Assembly (NCBI GenBank): GCA_002842395.1
Contig: PHCV01000002.1
Coordinates: 123,237 to 187,236, forward strand
DNA: 64,000 nt
Direction of reading: 5' to 3'
From: Betaproteobacteria bacterium HGW-Betaproteobacteria-11
GTDB lineage: Bacteria; Pseudomonadota; Gammaproteobacteria; Burkholderiales; Rhodocyclaceae
Of the stretch, positions 18,718 to 26,169 are shown one piece after another. The notes under the pieces were generated by a model. That model was given only the letters and a program-made list of their open reading frames with translations. It did not search any database and had not been told where the DNA came from. A program made the translations under genes and the position numbers. Each line of letters opens with the position of its first letter. Within the stretch, counting starts at the first letter, position 1.

Positions 18718-18985
18718 GGGGCCTGTTCTCAATTAGTCGGCGTGATGCGTTGCCGCGCACTACGGATGGGTGCGCGAAGCGCGGCGACGGCAAGGGTAAC
18801 TCCCTTGCCGAGCCGTGCGCCATCGCTTCCGCCGCATTTCGCGACAACCCGCAGGGACGGGACGATTCTGGCCACAGGGCGGCGTTACTTCCTCCTTATG
18901 TGATTCAACCACACCGCGTCGGTCGCGCCTTGCCCTGTGGCCAGACTCATCCCGTCGCACACGTCGCCTAATCGAGAACAGGCCC
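18718..18985. mobile_element. MITE-like element C with terminal inverted repeats
   Basis: 268 bases bounded by inverted repeats: GGGGCCTGTTCTCAATTAG at the left and CTAATCGAGAACAGGCCC at the right. A long internal palindrome around 18865-18960 uses CTGGCCACAGGGC and its complement. It abuts the right end of element B exactly. No coding frame is convincing. Confidence 0.7.
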
Positions 18986-19040
18986 TAGCCGGGCGCAAAC
19001 CCGCACCCCATTCGACATATTCCGGGTCACGTCAGGATTT

Positions 19041-19079
19041 TGCACCCTGTTGGTGCCTGTTTGTGGTGCGACTGCACCA
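19041..19079 (+). promoter_or_regulatory. NtrC enhancer sites upstream of amt
   Basis: TGCACC-ctgtt-GGTGCC at 19041-19057 is an almost perfect NtrC site. TGGTGCGACTGCACCA at 19064-19079 contains the same half-sites in a second palindrome. Both lie about 60-100 bases before the sigma54 promoter. Confidence 0.72.
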
Positions 19080-19140
19080 CAGGTGGGCGCCATGTTTCAC
19101 AAAACGACTCCATCTCTTTGATTCGCATGGAAACAAACCC

Positions 19141-19156
19141 TGGAACACGGCTTGCT
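19141..19156 (+). promoter_or_regulatory. Sigma54 promoter of amt
   Basis: TGGAAC-acggc-TTGCT fits the RpoN -24/-12 consensus with a perfect -12 element, 39 bases before the amt ATG. Confidence 0.72.
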
Positions 19157-19194
19157 TGAAGGTTTCCTTTTTACGTGCATTGAAGGGGTGTGGC

Positions 19195-20397
19195 ATGGAA
19201 ACATTGAAAACCTCGGCGGATGTCTTGTTCATCCTGATCGGTGCGGTGATGATCCTGGCGATGCACGCCGGGTTTGCCTTTCTGGAACTTGGCACAGTGC
19301 GGCGCAAGAACCAGATCAATGCGCTGGTAAAAATCCTGGTCGATTTTTCGGTCTCGACCTTGGCCTATTTCCTGATCGGTTACGGCATCGCCTACGGTGT
19401 GCATTTCTTCGGCAGTGCCGAAACCCTGATGGCAAAGAACGGGTTCGAACTGACCCGCTTCTTTTTCCTGCTGACTTTCGCCGCCGCCGTGCCGGCAATC
19501 ATTTCCGGCGGCATCGCCGAGCGCGCCCGCTTCGAGCCACAACTGGCCGCCACCTTCCTGCTCGTCGGGCTCGCCTATCCACTGTTCGAAGGTATCGCCT
19601 GGAACCAGGCGTTCGGTTTCCAGGCCGGACTGAAGCAGGCCTTCGGCGCGGAATTCCACGATTTCGCCGGCTCCGTGGTGGTACATGCCTTCGGCGGCTG
19701 GGCGGCGCTGGCCGCCATTCTGTTGCTGGGACCACGCCGCGGGCGTTATGGCCAGGACGGCCGGATCGCCGCCCACCCGCCCTCCAGCGTGCCGTTTCTG
19801 GCCCTGGGGGCATGGACGCTGATCGTCGGCTGGTTCGGCTTCAATGTCATGAGCGCGCAAACGCTGGACAAGATTTCCGGCCTGGTCGCCCTCAACTCGC
19901 TGATGGCGATGGTCGGCGGCACGCTGGTGGCCCTGGTGCTGGGCAAGAACGATCCGGGCTTCGTGCATAACGGACCACTGGCCGGCCTGGTCGCCGTCTG
20001 CGCCGGCTCGGACCTGATGCACCCGATCGGTGCATTGGTGACGGGCGGCATCGCCGGCGGCCTGTTCGTCACACTATTCACGCTGACCCAAAACCGCTGG
20101 AAGATCGACGACGTGCTTGGCGTCTGGCCGTTGCACGGCTTGTGCGGGGCCTGGGGCGGGCTCGCGGCGGGGATTTTCGGCAGCCAGGCACTCGGCGGTC
20201 TGGGCGGCGTCTCGCTCGCCAGCCAGCTCGTCGGCACCCTGACCGGCATCGCCCTCGCCCTGGCCGGCGGGTTCATCGTCTATGGCGGATTGAAGTTGCT
20301 GGTCGGCATCCGGCTCGATGCCGAGGACGAATTCAACGGCGCCGACCTGACGGTGCACAAGATTTCCGCTTCCGCGGAACACGACACGCTGTGGTGA
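19195..20397 (+). CDS. amtB: Ammonium transporter (Amt family)
   Basis: Trimeric inner-membrane ammonium channel. The 400-aa protein has about eleven membrane segments. Family signatures include AMHAGFAFLELGTVRRKN, RARFEPQLAATF, the twin-His region DFAGSVVVHAFGGWAALAAILLLGPRRGRYG, and LCGAWGGLAAGIFG. There is no added signal peptide; the start is the ATG after GAAGGGG. Upstream lie NtrC sites and a sigma54 promoter, so expression should rise on nitrogen limitation together with glnA. No glnK is adjacent, which is unusual for amtB; a PII gene must lie elsewhere. Confidence 0.94.
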   Translation: METLKTSADVLFILIGAVMILAMHAGFAFLELGTVRRKNQINALVKILVDFSVSTLAYFLIGYGIAYGVHFFGSAETLMAKNGFELTRFFFLLTFAAAVPAIISGGIAERARFEPQLAATFLLVGLAYPLFEGIAWNQAFGFQAGLKQAFGAEFHDFAGSVVVHAFGGWAALAAILLLGPRRGRYGQDGRIAAHPPSSVPFLALGAWTLIVGWFGFNVMSAQTLDKISGLVALNSLMAMVGGTLVALVLGKNDPGFVHNGPLAGLVAVCAGSDLMHPIGALVTGGIAGGLFVTLFTLTQNRWKIDDVLGVWPLHGLCGAWGGLAAGIFGSQALGGLGGVSLASQLVGTLTGIALALAGGFIVYGGLKLLVGIRLDAEDEFNGADLTVHKISASAEHDTLW

Positions 20398-20403
20398 CTC
20401 CCT

Positions 20404-20432
20404 GAAAAAGTCGGCGCTGGCGGCACGCCGAC
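20404..20432 (+). repeat. R1 dispersed repeat, copy 5 (intergenic)
   Basis: GAAAAAGTCGGCGCTGG then CGGCACGCCGACC, lying between the convergent amtB and dsbC genes. GTCGGCG and CGCCGAC form a perfect 7-base stem with a 9-base loop. Confidence 0.85.
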
Positions 20433-20453
20433 CCACACCGCCCTTCCCGGTCT

Positions 20454-21128
20454 TCAGTTGGCCTTGAAGCGTTTTTCGATTTCGGTGGCCGGGATGTAAC
20501 CGCCGACCCGCTCGCCGGTGGCGAAGAACAGGGTCGGGGTGCCGCTAACGCGCAGCTTGCGGCCCAGTTCCATCGATTTCTGGAGACCGGTCAGATCACA
20601 CTTTTCCGGCTTGGGCGGCGGTACCTTGCCCCCGAGCATCCAGTCGTCCCAGCTCCTCGTCCGATCGGAGGCACACCAGATAGCCTGCGCCTTCTGCGTC
20701 GAATCCTCGCCCAGCACCGGGAAAAGGAAGGTATAAACGGTCACGTCCTTGACCACCTGCAATTCCTTCGCCAGCCGCTTGCAAAAACCGCAGTTCGGAT
20801 CCTCGAAGGTGACCAGCACGTTCTTGCCCGAACCCCGCACCTGCTTCAATGCCAGCTCGAACGGCAGCGCATTGAACTGGCGCAGCGAGGTCAGATTTTT
20901 CCCGCTCTTGATCTCGATCAGATTGCCGCTCAGCAGGTACTCCCCCTTGTCGTCGGTATAGAACACCTGCCCGTCGACGCTGGCTTCCCACAGTCCGGGA
21001 AGCGGCGAACGGTTCAGTGACTCGACCTTGCCCAGACGACTTTCGAGTGCCTTCCTGATGTCAGCCTCGCCAGCCGATGCCGCAAAAGAAACACAGGCCA
21101 GAATGGCTGCGATCAGGGGTTTTCTCAT
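20454..21128 (-). CDS. dsbC: Thiol:disulfide interchange protein DsbC
   Basis: Periplasmic disulfide isomerase, kept reduced by DsbD. The 224-aa precursor has a signal peptide (LIAAILACVSFAASAG), an N-terminal dimerisation domain (about 20-80) and a thioredoxin-fold domain with the active site CGFC at Cys113-Cys116, plus the cis-Pro region SGTPTLFF. The second Cys pair typical of DsbC is present (WCASD and KCDL). It lies downstream of the UbiH-family gene with a 40-base gap. Confidence 0.93.
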   Translation of the reverse strand: MRKPLIAAILACVSFAASAGEADIRKALESRLGKVESLNRSPLPGLWEASVDGQVFYTDDKGEYLLSGNLIEIKSGKNLTSLRQFNALPFELALKQVRGSGKNVLVTFEDPNCGFCKRLAKELQVVKDVTVYTFLFPVLGEDSTQKAQAIWCASDRTRSWDDWMLGGKVPPPKPEKCDLTGLQKSMELGRKLRVSGTPTLFFATGERVGGYIPATEIEKRFKAN

Positions 21129-21168
21129 TTTTAAATCTCCAGGGGAAAGGGTAAAACTCGGGAAAAGC

Positions 21169-22326
21169 TCAGGAGGCCAGTGCGTAGCGCACCAGCACGT
21201 CCTTTACGACCGGCAGATGCTGGGTGAAGTTCAAGCCCAGATTGCGCAACGACACCAGCGGCCCGGATGCGGGCCGAAACAGACGTTGCAGGCTGTCGGT
21301 CACGGTTTGCAGCAACACCACTTCTTCCTTGCGCGCGCGCTCGTAGCGGCGCAGCAAGGCAAGCTCGCCGCAATCCTCCGGGTCGGCTTTCCGGCACAGC
21401 ACCGCGGCCAGCGCACGCGCGTCCTGAAAGCCGAGATTGATGCCGTGACCGGACAAGGGATGAATCGTATGCGCGGCATCGCCGATCAAGGCCAGCCGCG
21501 GCGCCACGGCACGCGGCGCACGCATCAGGCGCAACGGAAAGCCGGCCGCCGGGGTGACCCGCTCCAACTGGCCCAGCCGGCCGCCGCCCGCCGCCGCGAC
21601 CCGCGCGCACAACGCCGCCGACTCCAGCGCCAGCAGCTCGCGGCCATGCGCCTCGGGCGTGGACCAGACCATCGAGAAACGATTGCCCGGCAACGGCAGC
21701 CAGGCCAGGATGCCGTCCTGGCGAAACCACTGGAAAGCCGTGCCGTGATGCGGTTTTTCCGTGGCGAAATTGGCCACCACGGCAAGCTGGTCGTAGGGCT
21801 TCCAGTCCACTTCGATCCCGGCCGCCGCGCGCGTCCAGGAATCCGCGCCATCGGCCGCGACCACCAGAGAGGCCTTCAGCGTGCGACCGTCGGCCAGGGT
21901 CAGGTGCGCGGCATCGGCCGAGAATTCGAGCGCCTGCGGCCGCGCCGGACAGAACAGGCTCAGATTACCCTGGCGCTTGGCCGTCTCCCACAATTCGCGC
22001 TGCATCAACGAGGATTCAAGAATCCAGGCCAGCTCGGCAACACCGCTGTCATAAGCGGAAAATTCCAGCCGCCCGCCGCCATCGCCGAACACCTCCATCA
22101 CCCGCACCGGCGCCACACGCTGGCGATCGAGATGCGGCCAGACACCGATCTCGTCGAGAAACCGTGCATTGGCCGGACTGATGGCATAAACGCGCGCATC
22201 CCACCCCGCCGGAGTGCCGGGCAGCTTGCCTTCCACCAGCGCCACGGAAAACGCCGCGCGCCGCAGCCCCGCCGCCAGCGCCAGGCCCGCCAGCCCACCG
22301 CCGACAATCACGATATCGAAGTCCAT
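21169..22326 (-). CDS. UbiH/UbiF/VisC/COQ6-family FAD monooxygenase
   Basis: Class A flavin hydroxylase, probably acting on the ubiquinone ring. The 385-aa length and motifs fit: N-terminal dinucleotide fold DIVIVGGGLAGLALAAGL, the ARVYAISPAN signature of this subfamily, VAADGADSWTR (the DG motif) and GDAAHTIHPLSGHGINLGFQDARAL closing the FAD site. Which ring position it hydroxylates cannot be read from sequence. It precedes dsbC on the same strand. Confidence 0.88.
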   Translation of the reverse strand: MDFDIVIVGGGLAGLALAAGLRRAAFSVALVEGKLPGTPAGWDARVYAISPANARFLDEIGVWPHLDRQRVAPVRVMEVFGDGGGRLEFSAYDSGVAELAWILESSLMQRELWETAKRQGNLSLFCPARPQALEFSADAAHLTLADGRTLKASLVVAADGADSWTRAAAGIEVDWKPYDQLAVVANFATEKPHHGTAFQWFRQDGILAWLPLPGNRFSMVWSTPEAHGRELLALESAALCARVAAAGGGRLGQLERVTPAAGFPLRLMRAPRAVAPRLALIGDAAHTIHPLSGHGINLGFQDARALAAVLCRKADPEDCGELALLRRYERARKEEVVLLQTVTDSLQRLFRPASGPLVSLRNLGLNFTQHLPVVKDVLVRYALAS

Positions 22327-22409
22327 CCCGTCATTGTCGCCTGCCCGCGCCGCCTTGACAAGGCAGGCCGGCGAAAGGGATAATCTGCCCCCTTTGCACG
22401 TTCCCGCAA

Positions 22410-22486
22410 GGTGATGTAGCTCAGCTGGTTAGAGCGACGGATTCATAATCCGTAGGTCGAGGGTTCAAGTCCCCCCATCACCACCA
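22410..22486 (+). tRNA. tRNA with CAU anticodon (Met elongator, or Ile2)
   Basis: 77 nt including the encoded CCA. The acceptor GGTGATG pairs with CATCACC; D-arm AGCTCAGCTGGTTAGAGC; anticodon stem ACGGA/TCCGT with loop TTCATAA, giving CAU. The T-arm reads GAGGG-TTCAAGT-CCCCC, leaving an A-C mismatch in the stem where CCCTC would pair. CAU can be Met or lysidine-modified Ile2; I favour Met. The 3' end is part of a direct repeat flanking the downstream island. Confidence 0.88.
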
Positions 22487-22492
22487 AACACA

Positions 22493-22539
22493 CTCAACCA
22501 GCCAGCCAATCCTCCGGGGCTGGCTTTTTGCTTTTTGGC
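22493..22539 (+). terminator. Probable terminator after tRNA(CAU)
   Basis: AGCCAGCC pairs with GGCTGGCT across AATCCTCCGG, followed by TTTTTGCTTTTT. A related hairpin (AGCCAA/TTGGCT) occurs in the second copy of this segment at 26035. Confidence 0.65.
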
Positions 22540-22574
22540 ATTCACATAAGCCGGGAAATTTCGTCGACTCGCCG

Positions 22575-22602
22575 TCGCCGTCCCGCCAGCGCCGACTTTC
22601 TT
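22575..22602 (-). repeat. R1 dispersed repeat, copy 6 (intergenic, at island edge)
   Basis: On the minus strand AAAGTCGGCGCTGG followed by CGGGACGGCGA. Between 22487 and 22807 I see no gene, only the terminator, this repeat and a possible promoter. Confidence 0.82.
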
Positions 22603-22748
22603 AAAGTGGCCCCTCCCGCCTTGTCTCGCTTGGTCACGTTTCTTGGCATTTATCGCGGGGTCCGTGAGCTGATTGACGACGCCACCATGAACACGCTGTC
22701 CGATCAGGAAGCCAAGTTCCATCTAATCGCATTGTCATTGATGAATTA

Positions 22749-22801
22749 TTGGCGCCATTTTGGCGACAGTGATACACTGGCCAATCGGATTAACGTAGGA
22801 G
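22749..22801 (+). promoter_or_regulatory. Possible promoter and Shine-Dalgarno of the toxin-antitoxin operon
   Basis: TTGGCG, 18 bases, TACACT could serve as -35/-10. ATTGG and CCAAT around it form an inverted repeat that might be the autoregulatory operator. TAGGAG at 22796-22801 is a good Shine-Dalgarno for the ATG at 22808. Confidence 0.35.
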
Positions 22802-22807
22802 ATAGTG

Positions 22808-23119
22808 ATGGGAACCGCCATTGCCAAGCAAGATCGCATCGGCGCTCGGGTGCCCCACGAGGTTTATGAAACTCTGTGCCGTGCCGCCGAATTGACGGGT
22901 GCGACGGTCAATCAGTTTCTGGTGCAGGCTGCGCTAAAAGAGGCCCAGGAAGTTATCGAGCGGGAAGAAGTTATCCGCCTGTCGCCGCGCGACTGGAACT
23001 GGTTGCTCGACTTGATGGAAAACCCGCCCAAGCCGAACGCCAAACTGAAGGCCGCCCTGAAGCGTTACCAGAAAGTCAAGCGAGACGATGCGGGTACTTC
23101 CTTTAGCTGGGAACCATGA
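22808..23119 (+). CDS. DUF1778-family antitoxin (TacA-like)
   Basis: A 103-aa antitoxin with an N-terminal ribbon-helix-helix DNA-binding region (DRIGARVPHEVYETLCRAAELTGATVNQFLVQAA) and a C-terminal toxin-neutralising tail. In TacAT-type systems it represses its own operon and blocks a GNAT toxin. It overlaps the acetyltransferase gene by 32 bases. Start is the ATG after TAGGAG; a GTG one codon earlier is less likely. It lies inside the island next to tRNA(CAU). Confidence 0.88.
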   Translation: MGTAIAKQDRIGARVPHEVYETLCRAAELTGATVNQFLVQAALKEAQEVIEREEVIRLSPRDWNWLLDLMENPPKPNAKLKAALKRYQKVKRDDAGTSFSWEP

Positions 23120-23576
23120 CCGGCAGGGCTTCGACTGTGGTCGCCAGGAACTGAACGACTGGCTGCGGCAGATCGCGCGGCAGCATCAGGACAAGGGTCT
23201 GTCGAAAACCTTCGTTGCCGTCCGCGAAGATGAGCCGGCACGGATCTGCGGCTACTATGCGCTGACCTTGGCCGAACTTGAAAACCGCCATCTGCCGGAA
23301 GTTTGGCGCAAGAAGCTGCCGCGCCGCATCCCCGGCGTGCGATTGGGCCGGCTGGCGGTCGACCGGCAATACCGGGGCAAAGGGCTGGGAGAGTTGCTGT
23401 TGATCGATGCCCTGACGCGGGCGCGGCGCATTTACGCCAAGGCCGGTGGCATTGGCCTGTTCGTCGACGCACTCGATGAGGCGGCGGCAGAGTACTACCG
23501 CCGTTTCGGTTTCCGGTCAGCAGCGGATAATTCGCTGCTGCTGTTCCTGTCGGCAAAGGTCGCAGAACAAGAATGA
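23088..23576 (+). CDS. GNAT acetyltransferase toxin (TacT-like)
   Basis: Toxins of this family acetylate the amino group of aminoacyl-tRNAs and stop translation. The 162-aa protein has FDCGRQELNDWLRQIARQ at the N-terminus, ICGYYALTLAELE, the acetyl-CoA loop GRLAVDRQYRGKGLGELLL (about 83-101) and the catalytic-tyrosine region EYYRRFGF near the end. It is translationally coupled to the DUF1778 antitoxin. The order antitoxin-toxin and the overlap are typical. Confidence 0.9.
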   Translation: MRVLPLAGNHDRQGFDCGRQELNDWLRQIARQHQDKGLSKTFVAVREDEPARICGYYALTLAELENRHLPEVWRKKLPRRIPGVRLGRLAVDRQYRGKGLGELLLIDALTRARRIYAKAGGIGLFVDALDEAAAEYYRRFGFRSAADNSLLLFLSAKVAEQE

Positions 23577-23708
23577 TTGAAGGGTGAGATGGCCAACAAC
23601 TGGCATTGCATCAAACACTGGTTGCGCCTTCGGCAACCTGTTAAGTTGTGGCCTTTGCGATTTGGTGCGACTTTATACTGTCCATTTCAATCTCGATGGA
23701 GTCCGGAA

Positions 23709-23912
23709 ATGACTGAGCCTTGGGTGTCTGTCGAGCAGATTGCAGAACACCTTGGTGTCAGACGGGACTCGATCTATCGGTGGATCGACGCCAAGGGCCT
23801 GCCAGCCCATCGTATCGGTCGCCTCTGGAAATTCAAGGTCTCCGAGGTCGATGACTGGGTGCGTAGCGGCGTCGCGAAAGAAGAAGATGCAAGGAGGCGC
23901 GATGGCAGCTAA
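23709..23912 (+). CDS. Helix-turn-helix protein, excisionase family
   Basis: A 67-aa DNA-binding protein: WVSVEQIAEHLGVRRDSIYRWIDAKGLPAHRIGRLWKF is a MerR/Xis-like winged HTH. Such proteins often precede restriction or helicase genes in defence islands, and here the next frame is a broken helicase-like gene whose ATG lies just before this gene's stop. A start at 23709 gives the domain cleanly; an earlier in-frame ATG adds an unconserved tail. It may regulate the island or be a leftover excision factor. Confidence 0.75.
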   Translation: MTEPWVSVEQIAEHLGVRRDSIYRWIDAKGLPAHRIGRLWKFKVSEVDDWVRSGVAKEEDARRRDGS

Positions 23913-24119
23913 CGGGCCTAATAATTTCGGCATCCGCGACAACCATACGCGCGGCAAGGTCGCCGATTTCCTCGTCGAGAAAATCAATGCCGGAAGTCAT
24001 CTGTCGGTTGTCTCGGCATACTTCACCATCTATGCCTACGAGGCGCTGTCATCCGACGACTCGGATATTGAGAACAACATCACCTTGCAGCCGAAGGGCA
24101 AAGACGAACTCAAATCTAA
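23902..24119 (+). pseudogene. Truncated PLD-like/helicase-type gene, N-terminal fragment
   Basis: After a strong AAGGAGG, the ATG at 23902 starts FGIRDNHTRGKVADFLVEKI and LSVVSAYFTIYAYEAL, the N-terminus of large phospholipase-D-like helicase proteins found in defence islands. About 50 residues in, homology stops (DSDIENNITLQPKGKD) and element A begins at 24120, adding repeat-encoded residues to a stop at 24246. Normal members are close to 1000 aa, so this is a remnant. Confidence 0.68.
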
Positions 24120-24243
24120 GGAACCGCTGAACAAGTCGTCATGCCCGCGCAAGCGGGCATCCAGCGCGTTGATTTTCATGGATTCCCGCTTCGCCCGCCG
24201 CGAAGCGGAGTCCCGACGAAACCGGGCTTTTTCAGCGTTTCCC
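24120..24243 (+). mobile_element. MITE-like element A, copy 1
   Basis: 124 bases with terminal inverted repeats GGAACCGCTGAA / TTCAGCGTTTCCC, flanked by TAA on both sides (possible target duplication). Inside are hairpins CATGCCCGCG-CAAGCGGGCATC and CCGCTTCGCCCGCCGCGAAGCGG. A copy in the opposite orientation lies at 61572-61681. Confidence 0.75.
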
Positions 24244-24244
24244 T

Positions 24245-24451
24245 AAGCGCGCTGCCCTGAGAAAGGTTCTGGCCGACGACGGGTGGGCCAGGATGGAGGC
24301 CGTTGAAGCGGTTGATCGCGTCCTCGAAATGACCGAGCGGGTGTTGAATCCCGCCTCACATGGCAGCACCACTCCGCTCTACGAAGAAGAGGTACGCCGA
24401 GCCAAAAAGTTGATCGACCGGTTGGAACGCTTGTTGGCGACAAAACCATGA
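24245..24451 (+). pseudogene. C-terminal remnant of an AAA-type ATPase gene
   Basis: A frame entering from element A reads RAALRKVLADDGWARMEAVEAV then ERVLNPASHGSTTPLYEEE and ends RLERLLATKP. The segment NPASHGSTTPLYEEEVRRAKKLI resembles the C-terminus of AAA ATPases of the restriction/anticodon-nuclease type. There is no start and no ATPase core, so I call it a remnant. Its stop overlaps the next ATG (ATGA). Confidence 0.5.
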
Positions 24452-24600
24452 GAGCCAGTCCACCTGCAAGCCGCCAGGAACCGGAAGTACTCCTCTACCA
24501 AACCGAGGACGGCACCACCCGCGTCGAAGTGCGCATGACCGGCGAGACGGTCTGGCTCAACCAAAGCCAGATAGCGCTGCATTCAGTGAGGGATACGTGA
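24448..24600 (+). pseudogene. N-terminal fragment of a RhuM-family gene
   Basis: A 50-aa frame: LLYQTEDGTTRVEVRMTGE followed by TVWLNQSQIALHS. This is the opening of RhuM-type (virulence RhuM) proteins, normally 300 aa or more. It stops abruptly where the family continues with its DNA-binding region. The stop is fused to the fic ATG as TGATG, so it may now serve as a leader that couples translation. Confidence 0.6.
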
Positions 24601-25646
24601 TGACGACGTTACGTCAGTTCGCTACGGGCCAGGCTGCAATACCGCCTGGCACGGCGTGGTACCTCTCCGACCTTGGCGAATTCCGTGGCAAGCAGGAACT
24701 TTATACGCGCCAGTCGCCCCAGCGGCTGAAGGCCCTGCGCGAGCACGCGTTGATCGAGAGTGCCGTCTCATCAAATCGAATCGAGGGTGTTTCCATCGAC
24801 CCCAATCGGGTGCGGGATATTCTGGTGTTGCCCAAGCCTCTGTTCCGGGATCGTGACGAAGAGGAAGTGCGCGGCTATCGCGATGCGCTGGCGTGGATTC
24901 ATGCCGAAGCACCAACCATCGCAATCGACGATCACTCCATCAAGCGCCTGCACGCGATGACACGGGGCCAGATATGGGATGCCGGGCAGTACAAGGAGAA
25001 AGACGGCGACATCATCGAGCGTTACCCGGATGGCAGTGAGCGGGTGCGTTTTCGCACCGTGCCGGCCGCCGAAACGTCGGTGCGGATGGCCGATCTGGTG
25101 CTGGACTGGAACCGTTGCCAAGATGAGGGGTGGGTGCCGCCCTTGATCGCATTGGCCGCGTTCAATCTCGATTTTCTGTGCATCCACCCGTTCCGCGACG
25201 GCAATGGCCGGGTTTCTCGCTTGCTCTGGTTACTGCAAAGCTATCAGCTTGGTTTCGAAGTCGGCAGATACGTCAGCCTCGAACGCCTGGTCGAACAGAA
25301 CAAAGACCGGTACTACGAGACGCTGGAAAAAAGCTCGCAGGGTTGGCACGAGGGCAAACACGATCCCTGGCCGTACATCAACTATGTCTTGTTCATCCTG
25401 AAAACAGCCTACAAGGAGTTCGCCGAGCGCGTGGGAGAGACCAAGGCACCACGTGGCGCGAAGACCGATCAGGTGAATTCGGCCATCGAGCAGTTCGGCG
25501 GGGAATTTTCGGTCACGCAACTGGAACTGCGCTGCCCGGGCGTCAGTCGTGACATGGTTCGCCGGGTGCTGCGCGAACAGCAGGCGGCAGGCAAGATCGA
25601 GTGCCAGGGGCGCGGACCGGCTGCCAAGTGGAGGAAGAAAGGGTAA
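24600..25646 (+). CDS. Fic-domain AMPylase (class II, self-inhibited)
   Basis: Transfers AMP (or another nucleotide moiety) from a nucleotide to hydroxyl side chains of target proteins. The 348-aa protein has the core motif HPFRDGNGR at residues 196-204 and the inhibitory motif S58-NRI-E62-G63 in an N-terminal helix, which marks class II. The C-terminal 70 residues (VNSAIEQFGGEFSVTQLELRCPGVSRDMVRRVL) look like a winged-helix domain. The catalytic motif is complete, so it should be active when relieved. No separate antitoxin is adjacent, as expected for this class. It is the last intact gene of the tRNA(CAU) island. Confidence 0.9.
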   Translation: MTTLRQFATGQAAIPPGTAWYLSDLGEFRGKQELYTRQSPQRLKALREHALIESAVSSNRIEGVSIDPNRVRDILVLPKPLFRDRDEEEVRGYRDALAWIHAEAPTIAIDDHSIKRLHAMTRGQIWDAGQYKEKDGDIIERYPDGSERVRFRTVPAAETSVRMADLVLDWNRCQDEGWVPPLIALAAFNLDFLCIHPFRDGNGRVSRLLWLLQSYQLGFEVGRYVSLERLVEQNKDRYYETLEKSSQGWHEGKHDPWPYINYVLFILKTAYKEFAERVGETKAPRGAKTDQVNSAIEQFGGEFSVTQLELRCPGVSRDMVRRVLREQQAAGKIECQGRGPAAKWRKKG

Positions 25647-25822
25647 TTACCCTTTAGTAAGGGTAATAAAGAGGGTAGCAACGCACGGTTACATCAGGAG
25701 CAACCGGCGCTCGATGGGTTGAAGGGCAACCAGTTATCCGAAAATCCCGGATTGCTGCCGACGTTACTCAGACACCCGCAGACTTGCTCATTGACCCCGA
25801 TAGCGAGTGGTTCGGTGGTAAA

Positions 25823-25851
25823 CCCATCATCACCAAACATACTCAATCAGC
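25823..25851 (+). repeat. Right direct repeat of the tRNA island, first part (putative attR)
   Basis: CCCATCATCACCAAACATAC then TCAATCAG corresponds to the tRNA 3' end and flank at 22473. It is interrupted by element B and resumes at 26035. Between 25647 and 26166 I find no gene, only these repeats. Confidence 0.65.
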
Positions 25852-26034
25852 TAATGCTTGCGAATTGTCGAAACCGACAAAACACCTCGGCGTCATTCCC
25901 GCGAAAGCGGGAATCCAGTACGTTCCCGGGTCCCCGCTTCGCCCGCCGCGAAGCGGAGTCCCGGGTGTGTCGAGACCGCGGGGACGACAATGGATTGACC
26001 GCCCCAGTACTAAAATTTACCAAGCGCCACACTA
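25852..26034 (+). mobile_element. MITE-like element B, copy 2 (inserted in the right direct repeat)
   Basis: TAATGCTTGCGAATTGTCG to CAAGCGCCACACTA. It matches 18587-18717 but has about 52 extra bases (CCCGGGTGTGTCGAGACCGC and on) between the palindrome and TAAAATTTACC. It splits a segment that is continuous at 22473-22602, giving a clean insertion footprint. Confidence 0.75.
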
Positions 26035-26169
26035 GCCAATCCTCCGGGGTTGGCTGTTTGCTTTTTGGCGTTTCATGCAAGAGCTTTGCAAGAGGATTTC
26101 GTCAATCCGCCGTCGCCGGCCCGCGAAGCGGAATCCCCGGCGTGCAAGGCACACCAGCGCCGACTTTTA
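26035..26169 (+). repeat. Right direct repeat, second part, ending in R1-long (copy 7)
   Basis: GCCAATCCTCCGGGG, the T-rich terminator end, GATTTCGTC and a minus-strand R1 at 26104-26169. The R1 here is a long form: between AAAAGTCGGCGCTGG and CGGCGACGGCGG it holds GTGCCTTGCACGCCGGGGA and TTCCGCTTCGCGGG. The same long form occurs in mutY. Confidence 0.72.

Larger units (their letters stand above)
22473..22602 (+). repeat. Left direct repeat of the tRNA(CAU) island (putative attL)
   Basis: From the tRNA 3' end (CCCCATCACCACCAAACA) through the terminator to R1 copy 6. The right copy is split: 25823-25851 and 26035-26169. The aligned parts are clearly alike, roughly 80-85 percent by eye, and together mark the ends of the island. 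Confidence 0.68.

Noticed and set aside
18589..18971. Small proteins across 18.59-18.97 kb
   Set aside because: The frames consist of MITE and hairpin sequence and have no family resemblance.
22528..22869. A 113-aa protein between the tRNA and the antitoxin gene
   Set aside because: It reads through the terminator and R1 and overlaps the antitoxin; no homology or ribosome site.
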